The notes under the pieces: generated by a model
What the model was told of the DNA's origin: nothing
Seen by the model: the letters and a program-made list of their open reading frames with translations, nothing else
Database searches by the model: none
Program-made: the position numbers and the translations under genes
Assembly: GCA_035472475.1 (NCBI GenBank)
Contig: DATIPA010000212.1
Span: 1-9,990 of the forward strand
Reading direction: 5' to 3'
Source of the DNA: JAFAXD01 sp035472475
GTDB lineage: Bacteria; Pseudomonadota; Alphaproteobacteria; Rhizobiales; Xanthobacteraceae
Length of the DNA stretch: 9,990 nucleotides
Shown here: piece after piece, positions 6,383 through 9,990 of the stretch
How positions within the stretch are numbered: position 1 is the stretch's first letter
Layout: each line of letters starts with the position of its first letter

Positions 6383-7036
6383 ATGTTACTCCAAGACAAA
6401 TTGGACGCCCTGAAAGCCGAGTGTCTCGCCAAGACCCCGCCGAAAGTGACGCTGGCTCGACAACGGGCGGTGGAAGGGCTTGCCGCATCCGGATTGGCCG
6501 AACGGGCCATGCACGCCGGGGAGCAGGCCCCCGCTTTCCGGCTGCGTGACGGCTACGGCCGGGCGTTCTCGTCACGCGAGGCGCTGCGTCGCGGCCCGAT
6601 CGTCCTCGTGTTCTACAGGGGGAGATGGTGCCCTTACTGCAACATCGACCTTCGCGCGATCGAGGCCACCTCGCACGACATACGCAGCCTCGGCGCTTCG
6701 CTTGTCGTCGTCTCGCAGCAAACGCCTGACAACAGCCGGGAGACGCAGACACTCAACGGGCTTTCGTTCGCGAGCCTGGTCGACGCGGGAGGCAAGGTCG
6801 CGCTCGCTTTCGGCCTGCGTTGGAAAGTCTCCGTCGAGCTGCGTGCTGTCGAGGAGGACTGCGGCAGGGATCTCGCGGCCTTCAACGGCGATCCGAGCTG
6901 GACGTTGACCATGCCGGCCCGGTACGTTGTGGCGCCCGGCGGGATGATCGAGTACGCCGACGTCAGCGTCGACTACACGCGGCGCGGCGACCCCTCCGAA
7001 CTGATCCCGGTCCTCGCCCACCTCGCCGCGCATTAA
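6383..7036 (+). CDS. Peroxiredoxin-like (AhpC/TSA family) protein with CPYC motif
   Basis: This is a 217-residue thioredoxin-fold protein of the peroxiredoxin-like AhpC/TSA group. The N-terminal helical part (MLLQDKLDALKAE) leads into GEQAPAFRLRDGYGRAFSS, then IVLVFYRGRWCPYCNIDLRA, where Cys83 and Cys86 form a CxxC pair. Later elements are GASLVVVSQQTPDNS, FASLVDAGGKVALAFGLRW and the C-terminal PARYVVAPGGMIEYADVSVD, as in this family. The CxxC arrangement is more thioredoxin-like than that of typical 2-Cys peroxiredoxins, so it may act as a peroxidase or a disulfide reductase. ATG 6383 is favoured because family members start this way; an in-frame ATG at 6281 would add 34 residues of poor quality. 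Its stop overlaps the end of the opposing LysR gene by four bases. Possible target of that regulator. Confidence 0.9.
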   Translation: MLLQDKLDALKAECLAKTPPKVTLARQRAVEGLAASGLAERAMHAGEQAPAFRLRDGYGRAFSSREALRRGPIVLVFYRGRWCPYCNIDLRAIEATSHDIRSLGASLVVVSQQTPDNSRETQTLNGLSFASLVDAGGKVALAFGLRWKVSVELRAVEEDCGRDLAAFNGDPSWTLTMPARYVVAPGGMIEYADVSVDYTRRGDPSELIPVLAHLAAH

Positions 7037-7974
7037 GCCGCGGTCGCGCTAGCCACCTCCGGGAGCGTTGCGTTCGGCATTCCCCGGTGGGAGACATCGA
7101 CCGACCAGTCGCGAAGCCTCACGACCTTGACGAAAGCGTCCAGCGCCGGCGAGTAGCGGCGCCCCTGCACAGTCAGCAGCCGCACCTTCCGCGAAATCGG
7201 GTCGCCTTCGAGCGGAATAGTCTTGAGCGTCGGGAGACGCGGCATGTGCTCGGGCGCGAGTATCACGCCGAAGCCAGCCGCGGCCATGTGCTGCAGGTGC
7301 AAGTCGTGACCGCTGCAGTGGCCGAGCTGGAGCGGTTCCTCCGGAAAACACGACCTTTGTATCTGCAGCGCGACGTCGCATCCGGCGCGCTCCAGCAAGA
7401 CGGTCTCGCGGAGGTCGCCGATGCCGATCGAGGGACGGTTTGCGAGGTGGTGTGTCGGCGCGAGAACTGCCACATAGCGCTCCTCGAACAGCGACCAGTC
7501 GTCGATGCGGGCGGGCATGTCCTGCACGTCCTTCCCGACCACTGCGGCGTTGATCTCCCCCTCAAGCAACAGCTCGACGAGCTTCTCCGCCGCGCCCTCG
7601 CGCAGCTCGACGCGAAGTCCAGGGACGCACTTTGCGATCTCCGCGATCGGATCGAGGATGAGCGACGCCGAGATGGAGGGGGCGAGACCGATCTTCAGTG
7701 GCGCGACCTCCTTGCGTCGGAACTCCCGGGCTCTGCGGCGCACGGTCTCTGCCGAGGCAAGCGTGCGCTCCAGCATCGGAAGGACTTCCTTGCCAAGGTC
7801 GGTGAGCTGCGTCAGCTGGCGCTCGCGGTAGATCAACTCGCCGCCGAGCTCCTGCTCGAGTTTCTTCACCCCCTTGGTCAGGGCCGGCTGCGTGATATTG
7901 CACTGCTCGGCTGCGCGGGTGAAGTTGAGGGTGGACGCAAGCGCGAGGAAGTAGCGAACTTGATGAAGCTCCAC
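7033..7974 (-). CDS. LysR-family transcriptional regulator (GTG start)
   Basis: This is a full-length LysR regulator of 313 residues on the minus strand. The HTH is textbook: VELHQVRYFLALASTLNFTR, then AAEQCNITQPALTKGVKKLE and LIYRERQLTQLTDLG. The effector domain follows (LKIGLAPSISASLILDPI, VELREGAAEKLVELLLEGEI, AAVVGKD, then HMAAAGFGVILAPEHMP). Cysteines in the effector domain (in KCVPG, AGCDVA, RSCFPEE and GHCSGH) might allow redox sensing, but that is speculation. I chose GTG 7974 because GGAGA (7986-7982) lies seven bases upstream and because family members begin at this residue. An upstream ATG at 8127 would add 51 implausible residues. It converges on the peroxiredoxin-like gene, so it may control that gene or the divergent region on its other side. 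Confidence 0.92.
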   Translation of the reverse strand: MELHQVRYFLALASTLNFTRAAEQCNITQPALTKGVKKLEQELGGELIYRERQLTQLTDLGKEVLPMLERTLASAETVRRRAREFRRKEVAPLKIGLAPSISASLILDPIAEIAKCVPGLRVELREGAAEKLVELLLEGEINAAVVGKDVQDMPARIDDWSLFEERYVAVLAPTHHLANRPSIGIGDLRETVLLERAGCDVALQIQRSCFPEEPLQLGHCSGHDLHLQHMAAAGFGVILAPEHMPRLPTLKTIPLEGDPISRKVRLLTVQGRRYSPALDAFVKVVRLRDWSVDVSHRGMPNATLPEVASATAA

Positions 7975-8147
7975 AGGCTGTTCTCCGATTAGTTGCTGCT
8001 GTCTCTGCTGGGCTCGTCTCCGGGACGATGCCATCTCGCGCAGGCAGCCTACGCAGCTGGGTGAAGGGCCCTTCTGCACTCCAACCTGATCTGGGATTTT
8101 GACGGGTTCGGTCTTCGTTGCCTTCAACTGAATACGTGAACAATTAC

Positions 8148-8161
8148 TCAGTTGCGACTGA
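8148..8161. promoter_or_regulatory. Small dyad upstream of the minus-strand LysR gene
   Basis: TCAGT and ACTGA form a perfect five-base inverted repeat around TGCG. It lies about 175 bases upstream of the LysR start in non-coding DNA. It could be a regulator site, but it does not match the T-N11-A LysR box exactly, and dyads of this size arise by chance. Confidence 0.22.
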
Positions 8162-8433
8162 CCGAGTAGTGGTTGCAGCCGAATTAGATAAATTCTGCCG
8201 CAACATGAATAATCCGGCAGAGTGGCTCAAAGACCCGTGAAACTCAATAAATTCGCGCGAAGGCATGCCGACGCGCGTCAACAGAAGGCCCCGAGCCTCG
8301 ATCGCAGAGCCGGATTTCGTGACGGACCGATCACTACGCGCGGGTTCGGACACCGCGCGTACCGCGCGGCCACCGCGGACTGCACGGTCTGCGTCGCAAC
8401 ATCCGCTCTCGGCGCAAGCGGAGTTACTCCAAC

Positions 8434-8562
8434 CTCTAACGCGGCAGCGATTGCGTCGTCGACGCGTTCGAGCCACACAAACTCAAGCTTCCTTCGGGCG
8501 CCGGCGGGGATGTCGTCGTAGTCGCGGCGGTTACGGGCGGGCAGCATGCGCGCGTCAAGCCC
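8434..8562 (-). pseudogene. lon: Relic of the C-terminus of ATP-dependent protease Lon
   Basis: On the minus strand the frame reads GLDARMLPARNRRDYDDIPA, followed by GARRKLEFVWLERVDDAIAA and ALE. This is the distinctive end of Lon family proteases: the segment (AGL..V.LPARNRRDLEDIP, then FVWLERVDDAI..AL) that follows the catalytic Ser-Lys domain. Only about 43 residues are recognisable. Upstream of them the frame stays open but no longer resembles Lon, so the ATPase and the catalytic dyad are missing. The usual stop just after ALE is also lost; the frame runs on. I read it as a fragment left by a deletion or a partial duplication. It makes no protease. An intact lon elsewhere in the genome is expected. 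Confidence 0.72.
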
Positions 8563-8726
8563 GCGGCCGCGACGGCCTATGGTGTCGAGGCGGTCGATCC
8601 GCATGGCATCGTTTCGATAACCGGAGGTGATTGGACGGTCGACCACCCGGTGCCTATCTGCGAGCTCGAAAGCGGGACGGGGATAGCCGAGTTTCACGCG
8701 GCCCCTCGAGTCCCCCAACAAATCCT

Positions 8727-8734
8727 GGAGAGGG
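8727..8734 (+). promoter_or_regulatory. Ribosome binding site GGAGAGGG for the DUF3551 gene
   Basis: A purine-rich GGAGAGGG ends three bases before ATG 8738, giving a normal spacing for its GGAG core. It supports this start and the signal peptide that follows. Confidence 0.7.
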
Positions 8735-8737
8735 ACC

Positions 8738-9034
8738 ATGAAAAAGTTTTTGATTTCCGGCGCCGCGGCGATCGCCTGCGCAGCATTTTTTGGGAGTGCA
8801 GCACCGGCCGCGGCGGGCCCACACGAGTATTGCCGCCGCGACATCGTGAATTACGGCGCTCTGAGCTGCAGCTTTGACACCTTGGCGCAGTGCCAGGCTA
8901 CGGCGTCGGGACGCGGCGGCGATTGTCTTCGCGATCCGTCTCTCGGTGCCGATGCCAGCGCCTACGCTTACGCACCGAGTCTGCGCGGGACCTACGCCTA
9001 CGCGCCGATTGCTCGCAAGCATCACCAGAAATAA
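8738..9034 (+). CDS. Small secreted cysteine-containing protein, DUF3551 type
   Basis: This is a 98-residue exported protein. Residues 1-26 are a classical signal peptide: MKKF, a hydrophobic core (LISGAAAIACAAFFGSAA) and an AAA cleavage region before GPHEYC. The mature part has four cysteines (32, 44, 52, 63) in YCRRDIVNYGALSCSFDTLA and QCQATASGRGGDCLRDP. This pattern matches DUF3551 proteins, whose function is unknown and which are abundant in Bradyrhizobium-like bacteria. Two disulfides in the periplasm are likely. The C-terminal tail is low-complexity, with two AYAP units (AYAYAPS and TYAYAPI), and ends in basic residues (IARKHHQK). It stands alone, divergent from the LysR gene. Confidence 0.82.
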   Translation: MKKFLISGAAAIACAAFFGSAAPAAAGPHEYCRRDIVNYGALSCSFDTLAQCQATASGRGGDCLRDPSLGADASAYAYAPSLRGTYAYAPIARKHHQK

Positions 9035-9036
9035 CG

Positions 9037-9057
9037 CACGCCTGTGAGGCTGGCGTG
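9037..9057 (+). terminator. Hairpin just after the DUF3551 stop codon
   Basis: CACGCC (9037-9042) pairs with GGCGTG (9052-9057), and an inner GCCT-GTG-AGGC gives an alternative fold. It begins three bases after the TAA. No T-run follows, so it may be a Rho-assisted end or an RNA-stabilising structure rather than a strong intrinsic terminator. Confidence 0.35.
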
Positions 9058-9180
9058 ATGTCCCGATCAAAGCGTCCCATGGAGTGACAGCGTGAGCAAG
9101 CGCGCCGACCGCGCGCTCGCAGTCGTCTACTAAGAACCACGCGAAAGCACTCTCGTATCTCAACCCATCCCTTCACCCAT

Positions 9181-9185
9181 AGGAG
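9181..9185 (+). promoter_or_regulatory. Ribosome binding site AGGAG deciding a GTG start for the nitroreductase
   Basis: AGGAG lies five bases before GTG 9191 and 23 bases before the in-frame ATG 9209. It therefore favours the GTG as the true start. Confidence 0.7.
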
Positions 9186-9190
9186 TCCCC

Positions 9191-9826
9191 GTGTCCGACG
9201 GAATTACCATGACCAACGACGTCATCGATTGCATCCTGAGCCGCAGCGCCACCAAGTACTTTGACCCTGCTGCCACCTTGAGCGACGACCAAATCCGCGA
9301 GCTGGTGCGAATCGGCACGACCGCGCCGACGTCCTTCCACTTGCAGAACTGGCGCTTCATCGCCGTACGCACGCCTGAAGCCAAGGCTCGGTTGCGTCCG
9401 ATTGCTTGGGATCAGCCCGCGATCACCGAAGCAGCCGTTACCTTCATCGTCTGCGGCCAGTTGGCCGATTCCAGCGTAGTCCCCGAGCGCCTGGCACCGC
9501 TGGTGGAAGCGGGCATCATGCCAGCAAAGATGGTTCCGGAATGGGAAATCCCTGCACGCGACCTGTACATGGACTACCCCCAGCGTCAGCGCGACGAGGC
9601 AGTACGCACCGGCACGTTCGGCGCGGCGGCGATGATCTATGCGGCCCGCTCGCTGGGCCTTGGTTCCACGCCGATGATCGGTTTCGATGCCGAAGCGGTG
9701 CATCGCGAGTTCGGACTGGCCGAGGACGAAGTGCCAGTCATGCTGTTGTCCGTGGGGCGAGAGCGTCCAGGAAACTGGGCGCAGAAGCCGCGCCGTCCGA
9801 TCGCCGATGTGCTGGATCTCGTATGA
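9191..9826 (+). CDS. Nitroreductase family protein
   Basis: This is a 211-residue FMN-dependent oxidoreductase of the nitroreductase superfamily, which uses NAD(P)H to reduce nitroaromatics, quinones or enals. The FMN-binding N-terminal motif is SRSATKYFD (residues 17-25). Then come GTTAPTSFHLQNWRFIAV (42-59), the central hydrophobic helix GTFGAAAMIYAARSLGLGST (141-160) with PMIGFD, and VPVMLLSVGRERP near the end. All the usual blocks are present, so it looks functional. Members normally form homodimers with two FMN at the interface. Its stop codon shares ATGA with a possible start of the next gene, an AhpD-like protein, which suggests an operon. The exact substrate cannot be assigned. Confidence 0.92.
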   Translation: MSDGITMTNDVIDCILSRSATKYFDPAATLSDDQIRELVRIGTTAPTSFHLQNWRFIAVRTPEAKARLRPIAWDQPAITEAAVTFIVCGQLADSSVVPERLAPLVEAGIMPAKMVPEWEIPARDLYMDYPQRQRDEAVRTGTFGAAAMIYAARSLGLGSTPMIGFDAEAVHREFGLAEDEVPVMLLSVGRERPGNWAQKPRRPIADVLDLV

Positions 9827-9990
9827 GTATTAGTAAAGCCCGTAACTTGCGGAAGACTACGATGCCAAGAAGTGCAGCTCTAAAGCCGGAACAAGTGCCG
9901 GCCGATAGCAAACCAGCTCTCGATGCGTTCACCAAGAACATCGGGTTCACCCCAAATATGCTGGCGACCTTCGCGCAGAGCCCGATCGCG
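9823..9990 (+). CDS. Carboxymuconolactone decarboxylase / AhpD-like protein (5' part, runs off the window)
   Basis: This is the first 56 codons of a gene cut by the window edge. After a variable lead the sequence reads MPRSAALKPEQVPADSKPAL, then DAFTKNIGFTPNMLATFAQS. This is the typical N-terminus of carboxymuconolactone-decarboxylase-family (AhpD-like) proteins. The catalytic CxxC...H region lies outside the window, so activity cannot be judged. Two starts are possible: ATG 9823, overlapping the nitroreductase stop as ATGA, or ATG 9862, with GGAAG six bases upstream and a better match to family starts. In either case it is closely linked to the nitroreductase gene. Confidence 0.82.
   Translation, partial: MSISKARNLRKTTMPRSAALKPEQVPADSKPALDAFTKNIGFTPNMLATFAQSPIA

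Larger units (their letters stand above)
7975..8737. other. Divergent 763-base intergenic region, mostly gene-free
   Basis: This stretch separates the minus-strand LysR gene from the plus-strand DUF3551 gene. It contains a dyad near 8148-8161, a locally AT-rich segment (about 8180-8260) likely to hold promoters, and a Lon C-terminal relic on the minus strand (8434-8562). Frames on both strands stay open over long distances because of high GC. Apart from the Lon match I recognise no protein in them. Confidence 0.6.

Noticed and set aside
7975..8127. ATG 8127 as the start of the minus-strand LysR gene
   Set aside because: It would add 51 residues absent from LysR proteins. GTG 7974 has a good ribosome site and the normal N-terminus.
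8278..8844. A 188-codon minus-strand frame as an intact gene
   Set aside because: Only its middle resembles a known protein (Lon tail). Its start lies inside the DUF3551 gene, and its flanks look like chance translation.
1..9990. CRISPR arrays, tRNA or rRNA genes, transposases and integrases
   Set aside because: I saw no regularly spaced repeats, no RNA-gene signatures and no recombinase motifs on either strand.

Overview
The window is GC-rich, gene-dense chromosomal DNA, most likely from an alphaproteobacterium of the Bradyrhizobium / Hyphomicrobiales (Rhizobiales) type. The pointers are a FixJ/NodW-like response regulator, a small secreted protein of the DUF3551 type (common in Bradyrhizobium and relatives), long high-GC shadow frames, and a mix of LysR regulators with small redox enzymes. 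The taxonomic call is inference; there is no rRNA or tRNA to anchor it.

Layout. Positions 2-457 hold the 3' end of a FixJ-family response regulator. After a 363-base stretch without a convincing gene comes a LysR regulator (821-1867), whose 3' end runs directly into the decayed C-terminal half of a wrbA quinone oxidoreductase gene (about 1698-2008). Next are a DUF1003 membrane protein (2108-2632), a one-domain cupin (2773-3186), and a translationally coupled pair: a cytosolic sulfite-oxidase-like molybdoenzyme (3300-3905) and its probable FAD/NAD(P)H reductase (3898-4644). The following gap holds a fragment of an alpha/beta-hydrolase start. Then come an antibiotic-biosynthesis-monooxygenase-like protein (4878-5564), an OsmC-family protein (5633-6130) and a peroxiredoxin-like protein (6383-7036). 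A second LysR gene on the minus strand (7974-7033) meets the peroxiredoxin-like gene tail to tail. The 763-base gap beyond it contains a C-terminal relic of Lon protease on the minus strand. The right end carries a DUF3551 secreted small protein (8738-9034), a nitroreductase (9191-9826) and the start of a carboxymuconolactone-decarboxylase / AhpD-like gene (9823 to beyond the window).

How the genes fit together. Nearly every intact enzyme belongs to a family that handles peroxides, quinones, nitro compounds or other electrophiles (OsmC, peroxiredoxin-like, nitroreductase, AhpD/CMD-like, ABM, cupin, a molybdoenzyme with reductase, and formerly WrbA). Two LysR regulators are the likely local controllers. 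I read this as an accessory oxidative and xenobiotic-stress region. It also looks rearranged: at least two clear gene relics (wrbA, lon) and one or two probable ones (a hydrolase, an unidentified minus-strand tail) sit between intact genes.

I did not find a clearly new multi-gene system, CRISPR array, transposase or RNA gene. The most notable points are the LysR-wrbA junction with a one-base frameshift in the relic, the isolated Lon tail, and a perfect 16-bp palindrome upstream of the first LysR gene.
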